Source: Pseudomonas hydrolytica (GTDB lineage Bacteria > Pseudomonadota > Gammaproteobacteria > Pseudomonadales > Pseudomonadaceae). From it: 64,000 bases of DNA. The notes below the pieces were generated by a model. The model was not told where the DNA came from. It made no database searches and saw only the letters and a list, made by a program, of their open reading frames with translations. The DNA lies in NCBI RefSeq assembly GCF_021495345.1, contig NZ_CP099397.1, positions 1,426,001 to 1,490,000 on the forward strand, in the 5' to 3' direction. Both the position numbers and the translations under genes were made by a program. Positions 27,617-36,676 of this stretch are shown piece after piece; within the stretch, counting starts at the first letter, position 1; each line of letters opens with the position of its first letter.

Positions 27617-28094
27617 GCTGCTGTGGGGCCTGCGCGCGCGGCTTGGCTACTGGCTGGCCCGGCGCCTGTTTCATTGGCCCGTGGCGCTGCGGCAGCCGCG
27701 CCTGTGGCAATGGATGCAGGGGCAGTACGGGCGCATGGCCAACCTAGGCGACACTGCCGCACAAAGTTTCTACGGCCATATCCTGCTGTTTCGCGGCCAG
27801 GGCCTCGGTGCACGCGAGGAGGGGCTGAGGCTGCTGCGCCTGGCCGCCAATGGCGGGGATGGCAAGGCCGCCTATCAGCTGGGCGTGCAGGCGCTGCAGG
27901 GCGATACCCGGCAGCCTCCGGATGCCGCGCAAGCGCTGCGTTGGTGGGAGATGGCGCTGGCTGCCGGACATCCCCTGGCGGCCAGCCGTCTGAGCCAGCT
28001 CTATCGCCAGGGCGGCCCTGGGGTGGAGGTCGATCTGCAAGCCGCCGAGCGCTACGCCGCCATGGCAGAAGGGGCTGGTCGCTCAGCCCGCTGA
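27609..28094 (+). CDS. SEL1-repeat (tetratricopeptide-like) protein
   Basis: A 161-residue protein. The basic N-terminal part (residues 1-45, rich in W, R and L) may sit at the membrane; SEL1-type repeats follow (ANLGDTAAQSFYGHILL, AANGGDGKAAYQLGVQAL, ALAAGHPLAASRLSQLYRQG). Such repeats mediate protein contacts. The start ATG at 27609 overlaps the preceding gene by eight bases. Its 3' end overlaps the convergent EAL/GGDEF gene by 12 bases. Confidence 0.78.
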   Translation: MSRLLWGLRARLGYWLARRLFHWPVALRQPRLWQWMQGQYGRMANLGDTAAQSFYGHILLFRGQGLGAREEGLRLLRLAANGGDGKAAYQLGVQALQGDTRQPPDAAQALRWWEMALAAGHPLAASRLSQLYRQGGPGVEVDLQAAERYAAMAEGAGRSAR

Positions 28095-29837
28095 GCCCGG
28101 AATGATGTGCAGGCTGTAGCCGGGCACCGACTTGGCCTGACGCTTGGCGTCCGACGCCAGCTCGGCCAGGCGTGCGGCGTCCAGTTGCGCGCAGTCTTCG
28201 CCCTGCAGATGCACTACGCCGATCGACAGCGACAGCAACGCATACTCCTGGCGCTGGCCCTGGCGGTTGTGGGCGATAAAGCAGCCGGCTTGCAGATGCT
28301 CTTCCCGGTAGAAGCGCCGGCACTGGCTCTGGAAGTCCTCGATCAGACGCCCGAGCTTTTCTCGCCAGTCGGCCGAGCCAAGCACCAGCATGAAGTCATC
28401 CCCGCCGATATGGCCGACGAAATCGCGTGCCGGATCGACCCTCTCGTTCAGGCACTGGGCCAGGCACAACAGCACCTCGTCGCCCTTGGCATAGCCGTAC
28501 AGGTCGTTGAAGGGTTTGAAACTGTCGATGTCGACGTAGCACACCGCGGCCTGGCGGCCCTGCTGTAGCAGGCGCGCCAGGCACTGCTGGATGGGCACGT
28601 TGCCGGGCAGCAGGGTGAGCGGATTGGCATGGCGTGCCTGCTGCAGCTTCTGCTCGGTGATCAGCTTGAGCACGTCGATCACCCGACCCAGGCCCAGATA
28701 GCGACCGCTCTGGATGATGATGAAGTCCTCCTCGATGCGCTGGCGCGCGCGGCTGGTCAGCAGCCGGCTGACCTTCTGCAGCGACTGGGTGAGCTCCACG
28801 GCGAGAAAGTCCTGGCTCATCAGCCGGCTGATCGGCTTGCGCGCGAACAGGTCGGTGGCGAAGGGCTTGAGCAGCGCCTCCGAGAGCGAGTGGCGGTGGA
28901 CGATGCCGACCGGCTGGCGCTGTTCATCCAGTACCGCCAGGGAATTGAGATTGGCTTGAGCGCGAAACACCTCCAGCACCTCGGCGATGGCGGTGTGCTG
29001 GTCGACGGCCGGCTGCTCGCTGAGCAGGGCGCTCAGGTCGTGGCTGTCTTCGGCGAGACCGCTCTGGCCGCTCTGCAACCGTGGCAGCAACTGCCGGGCG
29101 TCACGTGGCGGCTTTTCCTGCGGGCGGCTGAGCAGGTAGCCCTGCACCAGATCCACGCCCATTTCGGCCAGTACCGTCAGTTCCTCGCCCAGCTCGATGC
29201 CTTCGGCTATGACCTGGGCGCGCGAAGCGGCTGCCATCTTCAGGATGGAGCCGACGAACTCGCGTTTGACCGCGTCCTGATGGATGCCATCGATGAAATG
29301 CCGGTCGATCTTCACGTAGTCCGGGCGCAGTTCCGACCACAGGCGCAGGCTGGAGTAACCGGCGCCAAGGTCGTCCAGGGCGATGGAAAAGCCCATGGCG
29401 CGATAGTGGTGCAGGGCGGTATCGAGCAGGGCGAAGTCTTCGGTGGGCGACTGCTCGGTGAGTTCGATCACCACCTGGCTTGGCGGAATGCCGAAGGCCT
29501 GCAGCAGTTTCAGGGTTTGCCCCGGCTGGTGGCTGGGGTCGAGCAGCGATTCGGGCGAGACGTTGAGAAACAGCTTGCCGTCCAGGCCCTGGGCGCTGAA
29601 GGCCTTGCAGGCGCTCTTGCGGCAGGCCATTTCCAGTTCGCTCAGGCGGCCGGCATGGCGGGCGACGGCGAACAGCGTCAGCGGCGAATGCAGCGGGCTG
29701 TTGGAGGGGCCGCGGGTAAGCGCCTCATAGCCCAGGATGCGCTGTTCGGAAAGCGAGACGATGGGCTGGAACAGGCTGCTGATGTCGCCGTGAGCGAGGA
29801 TGTTCCCCAATGCGCTCAACTGCTCGGTGACGGTCAT
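28083..29837 (-). CDS. EAL-CBS-GGDEF cyclic-di-GMP protein
   Basis: A 584-residue cytoplasmic protein with three parts. An EAL phosphodiesterase domain (about 15-250) has intact YEALTR, LNVSPE, ELTEQ, DDLGAGYSSL, KIDRHF and AEGIE motifs, so hydrolysis of c-di-GMP is likely. A CBS-pair module follows (about 280-400). The C-terminal GGDEF domain (about 415-575) reads GGDDF in place of GGDEF, so synthase activity is uncertain and a GTP-sensing role is possible. The ATG at 29837 (MTVTEQLSAL) is chosen; a longer frame runs antisense to nothing homologous. It is downstream of prc on the same strand, as in P. aeruginosa PA3258/PA3257 (from memory). Confidence 0.9.
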   Translation of the reverse strand: MTVTEQLSALGNILAHGDISSLFQPIVSLSEQRILGYEALTRGPSNSPLHSPLTLFAVARHAGRLSELEMACRKSACKAFSAQGLDGKLFLNVSPESLLDPSHQPGQTLKLLQAFGIPPSQVVIELTEQSPTEDFALLDTALHHYRAMGFSIALDDLGAGYSSLRLWSELRPDYVKIDRHFIDGIHQDAVKREFVGSILKMAAASRAQVIAEGIELGEELTVLAEMGVDLVQGYLLSRPQEKPPRDARQLLPRLQSGQSGLAEDSHDLSALLSEQPAVDQHTAIAEVLEVFRAQANLNSLAVLDEQRQPVGIVHRHSLSEALLKPFATDLFARKPISRLMSQDFLAVELTQSLQKVSRLLTSRARQRIEEDFIIIQSGRYLGLGRVIDVLKLITEQKLQQARHANPLTLLPGNVPIQQCLARLLQQGRQAAVCYVDIDSFKPFNDLYGYAKGDEVLLCLAQCLNERVDPARDFVGHIGGDDFMLVLGSADWREKLGRLIEDFQSQCRRFYREEHLQAGCFIAHNRQGQRQEYALLSLSIGVVHLQGEDCAQLDAARLAELASDAKRQAKSVPGYSLHIIPGSAG

Positions 29838-29940
29838 GGGTGCTCTCGATCTGGCAAAAAAACGAAGGGGCCGGTTTTTGGCCGGCCCCTGCATTTCACG
29901 ACAGTTCGATGACGATTTGATGACGTTAGATGCTTTGCGC

Positions 29941-32022
29941 TCAGTGCAGCGCGAGTGAGGGGTTGAGTCCCAGATAGTCGAGCAGGATGCGCCCCGATTC
30001 GGCCAGGTAGGCGTCATCTTCCGGCGTGCTCTTGCCGTCTTCCAGCGGCAGGGCGTCCTCGTCTTCCTTCTGCAGTTCCTTGAGCGGATCTTCGCCCTTG
30101 GCCAGCCGGCGGTTGTTCTCCAGCTTGAGCTGCTTGGCTTCCACCTCGGCCTGGCGGGCACGACGCGTCTGCTCGTTGAGGCTGACGGTGGTTTCGGCCA
30201 TCAGCTTCTTGGCCAGGCTCAGGCGGTCGCGGGTGAAGACGAAGTCCGGGTCATTGGCCGTGCGCCGGTCATGGCGCACTTTCAGTTCGCTCAGGAAGGG
30301 CTTGATCGGGTCCAGTTCGGGCTTGATCGCCGGGCGGATGCTGTCCCAGGGCAGGGCGGCAGGCAGCGCGCTTTCGCCGATGTCCTTGGTATCCATCACG
30401 TCGGGGTAGAGGATGTCGGGAATCACGCCCTGGTTCTGCGTGCTTTGCCCCGAGACGCGGTAGAACTTGGCCAGGGTCAGTTTCAGCTCGCCGTGGTTGA
30501 GCGGCTGGATGGTCTGCACCGTGCCCTTGCCGAAGGTCTGGCCGCCGAGAATCAGCGCGCGGTGATAGTCCTGCATGGCGCCGGCGAAGATCTCCGAGGC
30601 CGAGGCGGACAGGCGGTTGACCAGCACGGCCAGGGGACCGCTGTAGTAGACGCCTTTGCTGTCGTCGGCGAGCACGTCGACACGGCCGTCGGCATTGCGC
30701 ACCAGCACGGTGGGGCCCTGTTCGATGAACAGACTGGTCAGCTCGGTGGCTTCCTGCAGCGAGCCGCCACCGTTGTTGCGCAGGTCGATCACCACGCCGT
30801 CGACCTTTTCGGCCTGCAGCTCGTCGAGCAGGCGTTTGACGTCGCGGGTGGTGCTCTTGTAGTTCGGGTCGCCAGCGCGGAACGCCTTGAAGTCGAGATA
30901 GAAGGCCGGCAGCTCGATGACCCCGAGCTTGTAGTCGCGGCCCTCGTGCTTGAGTTCCAGAACCTTCTTCTTGGCTGCCTGCTCTTCCAGCTTGACCGCC
31001 TCACGGGTGATGGTGACCACCTTGCTGGTCTGGTCGCTGGGCGGGTTGCTGGCCGGAATCACTTCCAGGCGCACGGTGGAGCCTTTCGGGCCGCGGATCA
31101 GCTTGACCACTTCGTCCAGACGCCAGCCGATCACGTCGACCATCTCGCCGTTACCCTGAGCGACACCAACGATCTTGTCCGCCGGGGCGATCTGCTTGCT
31201 CTTCTCTGCCGGGCCGGCCGGTACCAGGCGTACGACCTTGACGTGCTCGTTGTCGCTCTGCAGCACGGCGCCGATGCCTTCCAGCGACAGGCTCATGTTG
31301 ATGTCGAAGTTTTCCGCATTGTCCGGCGACAGGTAGGTGGTGTGCGGATCGTAGGTGGTGGCGAAGGCGTTGATGTAGGCCTGGAACACGTCTTCGCCAC
31401 GGGTCTGCTTGAGGCGCGCCAGCTGGTTCCGGTAACGCTTCGTCAGCAGTTCCTGGATGTCCTTGGTTTCCTTGCCGGCAATCTTCAGCCGCAGCACTTC
31501 GTCCTTGAGGCGTTTGCGCCAGAGCTCGTCGAGTTCGGCGCGATCCTTGGCCCAGGGGGCTTTCTCGCGGTCGACCTGCAGCTCTTCGTCGATGGTGAAG
31601 TCGATCTTGTCGACGCCCTTGCCGAGCTCTGCCAGGGCGTAGTCCAGGCGCTCCTGCAGGCGGGTCAGGTGGCGGCGATAGATGGCGAAACCTGGTTCGA
31701 GATCGCCGCTCTTGAGCAGATCATCGAACTTGGTTCGCCACTGGTTGAATTCGGCGATGTCGCCGGCGGTGAAATAACTGCGCGTCGGATCGAGCAACTT
31801 CAGGTAGTTGTCGTAGATCTGAATCGAGCGCTCGTCATTCAGCGGCGGCTTGTTGTAGTGATGGCGTCTGAGCAATTCCACTACGTTGAGGCTGGCAATC
31901 ACTTGCTCGCGATCCGGCTGCAGGTAGTCCCAGCCAGGAGCAGTGGTGGTCTTGGCCGCCAACGGCAGGGCACTGAAGCCGAGTACGAGGGCGAGGGCGG
32001 TACTTGCAAGGGAGCGCTTCAT
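29941..32022 (-). CDS. prc: Carboxy-terminal (tail-specific) protease Prc
   Basis: A 693-residue periplasmic S41 protease with a signal peptide (about 1-24, ending LPLAA). A PDZ domain is near 240-320 and the protease core near 340-560, with the catalytic serine in NRLSASASEIFAGA and the lysine in GQTFGKGTVQ; the DUF3340 C-terminal region completes the long-form Prc/Tsp. It degrades misfolded or tagged periplasmic proteins; in P. aeruginosa the homologue (AlgO) affects alginate control through MucA. The start at 32022 gives a proper signal peptide; ATG 32055 is an alternative. Neither has a strong ribosome site. Confidence 0.93.
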   Translation of the reverse strand: MKRSLASTALALVLGFSALPLAAKTTTAPGWDYLQPDREQVIASLNVVELLRRHHYNKPPLNDERSIQIYDNYLKLLDPTRSYFTAGDIAEFNQWRTKFDDLLKSGDLEPGFAIYRRHLTRLQERLDYALAELGKGVDKIDFTIDEELQVDREKAPWAKDRAELDELWRKRLKDEVLRLKIAGKETKDIQELLTKRYRNQLARLKQTRGEDVFQAYINAFATTYDPHTTYLSPDNAENFDINMSLSLEGIGAVLQSDNEHVKVVRLVPAGPAEKSKQIAPADKIVGVAQGNGEMVDVIGWRLDEVVKLIRGPKGSTVRLEVIPASNPPSDQTSKVVTITREAVKLEEQAAKKKVLELKHEGRDYKLGVIELPAFYLDFKAFRAGDPNYKSTTRDVKRLLDELQAEKVDGVVIDLRNNGGGSLQEATELTSLFIEQGPTVLVRNADGRVDVLADDSKGVYYSGPLAVLVNRLSASASEIFAGAMQDYHRALILGGQTFGKGTVQTIQPLNHGELKLTLAKFYRVSGQSTQNQGVIPDILYPDVMDTKDIGESALPAALPWDSIRPAIKPELDPIKPFLSELKVRHDRRTANDPDFVFTRDRLSLAKKLMAETTVSLNEQTRRARQAEVEAKQLKLENNRRLAKGEDPLKELQKEDEDALPLEDGKSTPEDDAYLAESGRILLDYLGLNPSLALH

Positions 32023-32150
32023 GCTGATTCGACGTAGTGGCAGGTGATAACGCATATTAGGCCGTAATTGAGGGCGCCAGGTTCCGTTGGCGCTAGACGT
32101 AAGCCCGGCGGTCTGCGCCGGGCCCGTTCCACTTGCACTATGGAGGCAGC

Positions 32151-33113
32151 ATGAAGGCATTGCAAGGCGTCGAGGGGCAGGCGCAGTGGCTGGAGCAACC
32201 CGCTCAGGCCTGCGACGCGGGGCAGATTCGGGTCAAGGTGGCTGCCGCCGGGCTGAATCGTGCCGACCTGTTGCAGCGTGCCGGTCTCTATCCGCCGCCG
32301 CCTGGTGCCAGCCAGGCCCTGGGCCTGGAGTGTTCCGGGGTGGTTATCGAGGTCGGTGCAGGCAGCGCCTGGCAGGTGGGCGATCGTGTCTGCTGCCTGT
32401 TGGCCGGCGGTGGCATGGCCGAGGAAGTGGTGCTCGATGCGCGCCACGCCTTGCCGATACCCGAAGGCCTCAGCCTGGTCGAGGCGGCGGTAGTGCCGGA
32501 GGTCTATGCCACCGCCTGGCTCAATCTGTTCCAGCTCGGTGCGCTGCGCCCGGGGGAAAAGGTGCTGCTGCATGCCGGCGCCAGCGGCGTGGGCTCGGCA
32601 GCCATTCAGCTGTGCAAGGCATTCGGCAGCCCCTGCTGGGTCAGTGTCGGCTCCGCCGAGCGGCTGGCCTACTGCGAGGCGCTGGGAGCGCAGGGTGGAG
32701 CGCTGAGAGGCGAGGATTTGCAGAGCCTGCGCGACTTCGGTCCCTACGACGTGATCCTCGATCCGGTTGGCGGGCAGTACGCCGCGCTCAATCTGGAGCT
32801 GCTGGCACGTGACGGGCGCTGGATCAACATCGGCCTGATGGGCGGCCGCGAGGCCACCCTGGACCTGGCGCAGGTGCTGGGCAAGCGCATTCAGCTGATC
32901 GGTTCAACCCTGCGTAACCGTGACGAGCAGTTCAAGGCGGACCTGCTGCGCGATCTGCAGCAGCAGGTCTGGCCGCTGTTCGCCGAAGGACGATTAAAGC
33001 CGCAACTGGAGCGCAGTTTTGCGATCAAAGACAGTGAGGCGGCGTTCGAGACACTCGCCGGTAACCAGGTCGCAGGTAAACTCGCGCTGCTGATTGATCC
33101 CACCCTGGTCTGA
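32151..33113 (+). CDS. NAD(P)H-quinone oxidoreductase (zinc-less MDR family, PIG3-like)
   Basis: A 320-residue medium-chain reductase without zinc-binding cysteines. NRADLLQRAGLYPPPPGAS (about 42-60) and the nucleotide-binding HAGASGVGSAAIQL (about 142-155) are typical of PIG3/TP53I3-type quinone reductases. The ATG at 32151 has GGAGG at 32142. Divergent from prc. It lies 155 bases upstream of ahpC on the same strand, which fits an electrophile/oxidant defence neighbourhood, although a hairpin after its stop argues for a separate transcript. Confidence 0.88.
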   Translation: MKALQGVEGQAQWLEQPAQACDAGQIRVKVAAAGLNRADLLQRAGLYPPPPGASQALGLECSGVVIEVGAGSAWQVGDRVCCLLAGGGMAEEVVLDARHALPIPEGLSLVEAAVVPEVYATAWLNLFQLGALRPGEKVLLHAGASGVGSAAIQLCKAFGSPCWVSVGSAERLAYCEALGAQGGALRGEDLQSLRDFGPYDVILDPVGGQYAALNLELLARDGRWINIGLMGGREATLDLAQVLGKRIQLIGSTLRNRDEQFKADLLRDLQQQVWPLFAEGRLKPQLERSFAIKDSEAAFETLAGNQVAGKLALLIDPTLV

Positions 33114-33150
33114 ACCAGGGCTGCAGCCCACGTGCGACGTGGGTTGTAAC

Positions 33151-33173
33151 ATCGATTGGTGCATTCAATCGAT
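33151..33173. promoter_or_regulatory. Perfect dyad ATCGATTG-N7-CAATCGAT upstream of ahpC
   Basis: An eight-base inverted repeat with a seven-base spacer between the quinone oxidoreductase and ahpC, about 100 bases before the ahpC start. A shorter GC hairpin (CCCACGT / ACGTGGG, 33127-33143) precedes it. The dyad has operator-like symmetry, but I cannot name its binding protein. Confidence 0.45.
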
Positions 33174-33204
33174 ATCATGGCCGTAATCAATAAGCTTTTT
33201 TCCG

Positions 33205-33241
33205 TTAGGTAGCTAATATAGCGACCGTAGATTTTTCAACC
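33205..33241 (+). promoter_or_regulatory. Possible OxyR binding site of ahpC
   Basis: TTAGGTAGCTAATAT, seven bases, then GTAGATTTTTCAACC follows the four-part OxyR spacing (ATAGnTnnnAnCTAT twice). The left half matches 8 of 11 defined positions and the right half only about 4, so this is weak. ahpC-ahpF is a classic OxyR target, which is why the site is listed. Confidence 0.3.
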
Positions 33242-33268
33242 CTCATAGCAACTCACAAGGAGTCAGAG

Positions 33269-33832
33269 ATGTCCCTCATCAATACTCAGATCCAGCCGTT
33301 CAAGGTCAACGCTTTCCACGCTGGCGAGTTCATCGAAGTCACCGAGCAGTCCCTGAAGGGCAAATGGTCCGTGCTGATCTTCATGCCGGCTGCCTTCACC
33401 TTCAACTGCCCGACCGAAATCGAAGACGCCGCCAACAACTACGCCGAGTTCCAGAAGGCCGGTGCCGAGGTCTACATCGTGACCACCGACACCCACTTCT
33501 CGCACAAGGTATGGCACGAAACTTCGCCGGCCGTTGGCAAGGCTCAGTTCCCGCTGATCGGCGACCCCACCCACCAGCTGACCAACGCTTTCGGCGTACA
33601 CATTCCGGAAGAAGGTCTGGCGCTGCGCGGCACCTTCATCATCAACCCGGAAGGTCAGATCAAGACTCTGGAGATCCACTCCAACGAGATCGCCCGTGAC
33701 GTGTCCGAGACCCTGCGCAAGCTGAAGGCCGCTCAGTACACCGCCGCCAACCCGGGTCAGGTTTGCCCGGCCAAGTGGAAAGAAGGCGAAGCCACTCTGG
33801 CTCCGTCGCTGGACCTGGTTGGCAAGATCTAA
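33269..33832 (+). CDS. ahpC: Alkyl hydroperoxide reductase peroxiredoxin subunit
   Basis: A 187-residue 2-Cys peroxiredoxin that reduces hydrogen peroxide, organic peroxides and peroxynitrite in the cytosol. The peroxidatic cysteine is C47 in FTFNCPTE and the resolving cysteine is in GQVCPAKW near 166. The active-site block reads FMPAAFTFNCPTE, a variant of the more common FYPADFTFVCPTE. AAGGAG precedes the ATG by six bases. ahpF, its reductase, lies 153 bases downstream past a stem-loop. Confidence 0.96.
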   Translation: MSLINTQIQPFKVNAFHAGEFIEVTEQSLKGKWSVLIFMPAAFTFNCPTEIEDAANNYAEFQKAGAEVYIVTTDTHFSHKVWHETSPAVGKAQFPLIGDPTHQLTNAFGVHIPEEGLALRGTFIINPEGQIKTLEIHSNEIARDVSETLRKLKAAQYTAANPGQVCPAKWKEGEATLAPSLDLVGKI

Positions 33833-33919
33833 ATCTGCCAGCTTCCTTTCCGGCCTGTCTCAGGTCGGAAAGGACCCACTCTGCGCTGTCAGGGCCATTA
33901 CCGGCCCTTGTGGTGCCCG

Positions 33920-33952
33920 ATGCCCGGGCGCGATCCGTCCGGGCATTTTATT
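33920..33952 (+). terminator. Intercistronic hairpin between ahpC and ahpF
   Basis: ATGCCCGG / CCGGGCAT with an 11-base loop, followed by TTTATT, ends 34 bases before the ahpF ATG. It looks like a partial terminator or 3'-end protector that would give more ahpC than ahpF mRNA. Confidence 0.65.
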
Positions 33953-33985
33953 GCCCGAATTTTTCGTATTTGAGGAATTTCCGCC

Positions 33986-35542
33986 ATGTTGGACGCCAAT
34001 CTTAAAGCCCAGTTGAAGGCCTACCTGGAGAAGGTCACCCTGCCGTTCGAGATCGTCGCGTCCCTCGATGACAGCGCGAAATCTCAGGAGCTGCTGGGCC
34101 TGCTGCAAGACATCGTCGGCCTGACCGACAAGATCACCCTGAAGACCGACGGCCGCGATGCCCGCCGCCCGTCGTTCTCGCTGGTGCGCCCCGGCGCGGA
34201 TATCGGCCTGACCTTCGCCGGTATCCCCATGGGCCACGAGTTCACCTCGCTGGTACTGGCGCTGCTGCAGGTTGGTGGCCATCCGTCCAAGCTGGATGCC
34301 GACACCATCGCGCAGATCAAGAGCATCGAGGGCAAGTTCGAGTTCGAGACCTACTTCTCGCTCTCCTGCCAGAACTGCCCGGACGTGGTTCAGGCGCTGA
34401 ACCTGATGGCCGTGCTCAACCCCAATATCCGCAACGTCTCCATCGACGGTGCGCTGTTCCAGGAAGAAGTCGAGCGTCGCCAGATCATGGCCGTGCCGAG
34501 CATCTACCTGAACGGTGAGGTGTTCGCTTCCGGCCGCATGGACGTGAAGGAAATCCTCGCCAAGATCGACACCGGCGCCGCCAACCGCGATGCCGAGAAG
34601 ATGAGCGCCAAGGAAGCCTTCGACGTGCTGGTGGTCGGCGGTGGCCCGGCCGGTGCTGCGGCGGCCATCTACGCCGCACGTAAGGGCATCCGTACCGCGA
34701 TTGCCGCCGAGCGCTTCGGTGGCCAGGTGCTGGACACCATGGCCATCGAGAACTTCATCTCGGTCAAGGAAACCGAAGGCCCGAAACTGGTGCGCGCGCT
34801 GGAAGAACACGTCAAGGAATACGAAGTCGACGTGATGAACCTGCAGCGTGCCTCGGCCCTAGTGCCGGCCAGCAGCGAAGGCGGCCTGCACGAAGTGAAG
34901 TTCGAGAACGGCGCCTCGCTCAAGGCCAAGACCGTGATCCTTTCCACCGGCGCGCGCTGGCGTGAAATGGGCGTGCCCGGCGAGCAGGAGTACAAGGCCA
35001 AGGGCGTGTGCTTCTGCCCGCACTGCGACGGCCCGCTGTTCAAGGGCAAGCGTGTGGCGGTGATCGGTGGCGGCAACTCCGGCGTCGAGGCGGCCATCGA
35101 CCTGGCCGGCATCGTCGCCCACGTCACCCTGCTGGAATTCGCCGATACCCTGCGCGCCGACGCCGTGCTGCAGAAGAAGCTGTTCAGCCTGCCCAACGTG
35201 ACCGTGATCAAGAGCGCGCAGACCACCGAGGTCACTGGCGACGGTCAGAAGGTCAACGGCCTGGTTTACAAGGATCGCACCACCGAGGAGCAGCATCGCG
35301 TCGAGCTGGAAGGCATCTTCGTGCAGATCGGTCTGCTGCCCAACAGCGACTGGCTCAAGGGCACCGTCGAGCTCAGCCGCTTCGGCGAGATCGTCGTCGA
35401 TGCCAAGGGCGCGACCAACATCCCCGGTGTGTTCGCCGCCGGTGACGTGACCACCGTGCCGTACAAGCAGATCGTCATCGCCATGGGCGAGGGCTCGAAG
35501 GCATCGCTGAGCGCCTTCGATCACCTGATCCGCCACAGCTGA
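33986..35542 (+). CDS. ahpF: Alkyl hydroperoxide reductase flavoprotein subunit
   Basis: A 518-residue NADH-dependent disulfide reductase that recycles AhpC. The N-terminal double thioredoxin-like domain (1-200) carries SCQNC (about 128-132). The thioredoxin-reductase-like part has the FAD site [12 protein letters not shown] (about 214), the redox pair CPHC (about 345-348), the NAD site [12 protein letters not shown] (about 360) and GVFAAGDVT near 480. The ATG at 33986 gives the usual start [11 protein letters not shown] strong terminator follows at 35563. Confidence 0.96.
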   Translation: MLDANLKAQLKAYLEKVTLPFEIVASLDDSAKSQELLGLLQDIVGLTDKITLKTDGRDARRPSFSLVRPGADIGLTFAGIPMGHEFTSLVLALLQVGGHPSKLDADTIAQIKSIEGKFEFETYFSLSCQNCPDVVQALNLMAVLNPNIRNVSIDGALFQEEVERRQIMAVPSIYLNGEVFASGRMDVKEILAKIDTGAANRDAEKMSAKEAFDVLVVGGGPAGAAAAIYAARKGIRTAIAAERFGGQVLDTMAIENFISVKETEGPKLVRALEEHVKEYEVDVMNLQRASALVPASSEGGLHEVKFENGASLKAKTVILSTGARWREMGVPGEQEYKAKGVCFCPHCDGPLFKGKRVAVIGGGNSGVEAAIDLAGIVAHVTLLEFADTLRADAVLQKKLFSLPNVTVIKSAQTTEVTGDGQKVNGLVYKDRTTEEQHRVELEGIFVQIGLLPNSDWLKGTVELSRFGEIVVDAKGATNIPGVFAAGDVTTVPYKQIVIAMGEGSKASLSAFDHLIRHS

Positions 35543-35562
35543 TCGGTTGTTGCAGAAACGAA

Positions 35563-35593
35563 AAGGCCACCCCTCGGGGTGGCCTTCTTTTTA
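35563..35593 (+). terminator. Rho-independent terminator of ahpCF
   Basis: AAGGCCACCCC / GGGGTGGCCTT with a two-base loop, then CTTTTT, 20 bases after the ahpF stop. Confidence 0.92.
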
Positions 35594-35614
35594 TGTCTAC
35601 CCAGGAGCCGCTTC

Positions 35615-35678
35615 GTAGGGTGCGCCGCGCGCACCGATACTCAGGTGCCGCAGCATCGGTGCGCACGGCGCACCCTAC
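35615..35678. repeat. Dispersed palindromic repeat, family A (copy 4)
   Basis: Arms GTAGGGTGCGCCGCGCGCACC... and GGTGCGCACGGCGCACCC...TAC around a 22-base loop, between the convergent ahpF and allE genes. Confidence 0.85.
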
Positions 35679-35690
35679 GGGCATTGCCGA

Positions 35691-36533
35691 TCAGCGCTTC
35701 AGGCCGCCCAGGGTCAGCGGCATCTGACGGTTCACATCCTTGTACAGCAGGTAGCGGAAGCGGCCCGGGCCGCCGGCGTAGCAGGCCTGCGGGCAGAAGG
35801 CGCGCAGCCACATGAAGTCGCCGGCTTCCACCTCGACCCAGTCCTGGTTCAGGCGATACACCGCCTTGCCTTCCAGCACGTACAGGCCGTGTTCCATGAC
35901 ATGAGTTTCGGCGAAGGGGATCACGCCGCCCGGCTCGAAGTTGACGATGTTGACGTGCATGTCATGGCGCATGTCGCTGATCTCGACGAAGCGCGTGGTG
36001 CTCCAGCGGCCTTCGGTGCCGGGCATGACGATCGGCTCGATATCCTGCTCGTTGGTGACGAAGGCTTCCGGATGGGGCACGCCCTCGACCGGCTGGTAGG
36101 CCTTGCGCAGCCAGTGGAAGCGCACGGCCTGGCTGCCGTTGTTGCGCAGCGACCAGTCGCTCTGCGGCGGGATGAAGGCGTAGCTGCCCGGGCGCATGGC
36201 GTGCTGGGTGCCGTTGAGGGTCAGGTTGAATTCACCTTCGACGACGAAGATCACGCCTTCGGCGCTCGGGTCCAGCTCCGGCTTGTTGCTGCCGCCATTC
36301 GGGCCGACTTCGACGATGTACTGCGAGAAGGTTTCGGCAAAGCCGGTCAGCGGGCGTGCGATGACCCACATGCGCATGTTGTCCCAGAACGGCAGGTGAC
36401 TGGTGACGATGTCACGCATCACGCCCTTGGGGATCACGGCGTAGGCTTCGGTGAACATGGCGCGGTCGGTCAGCAGTTGTTCCTGACCGGGATGGCCGCC
36501 ATGCGGGGCGTAGTAGTAGGGCGATTTGCTCAT
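35691..36533 (-). CDS. allE: (S)-ureidoglycine aminohydrolase
   Basis: A 280-residue bicupin that releases ammonia from (S)-ureidoglycine to give (S)-ureidoglycolate in the purine/allantoin breakdown route. Two cupin barrels are visible: the first with EGVIFVVEGEFNLTLNG (about 92-108), the second with FAETHVMEHGLYVLEGKAVYRL (about 207-228), whose His/Glu residues bind the manganese. The N-terminus (YYYAPHGGHP...DRAMFTEAYAVIP) is typical of AllE/YlbA. A divergent LysR gene begins 144 bases away. No other allantoin genes are in the window. Confidence 0.9.
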   Translation of the reverse strand: MSKSPYYYAPHGGHPGQEQLLTDRAMFTEAYAVIPKGVMRDIVTSHLPFWDNMRMWVIARPLTGFAETFSQYIVEVGPNGGSNKPELDPSAEGVIFVVEGEFNLTLNGTQHAMRPGSYAFIPPQSDWSLRNNGSQAVRFHWLRKAYQPVEGVPHPEAFVTNEQDIEPIVMPGTEGRWSTTRFVEISDMRHDMHVNIVNFEPGGVIPFAETHVMEHGLYVLEGKAVYRLNQDWVEVEAGDFMWLRAFCPQACYAGGPGRFRYLLYKDVNRQMPLTLGGLKR

Positions 36534-36676
36534 CGAGAGAGTGCCTCGGCGGGTGAATGGCGCAGGGATCTGTCCCCGCGCGGAAAACTGGCTCCCCTGC
36601 ACTATAGGAATTCGCGGCTGGATTCGGAAATTAAATAGTAGAATGCCTGCCAGTGGGTTTCATGATGGGTGGCGAC

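Noticed and set aside
32103..32123. GCCCGGCG / CGCCGGGC hairpin as a terminator
   Set aside because: It lies in the divergent prc/quinone-reductase promoter region, has no T run, and no gene ends there.
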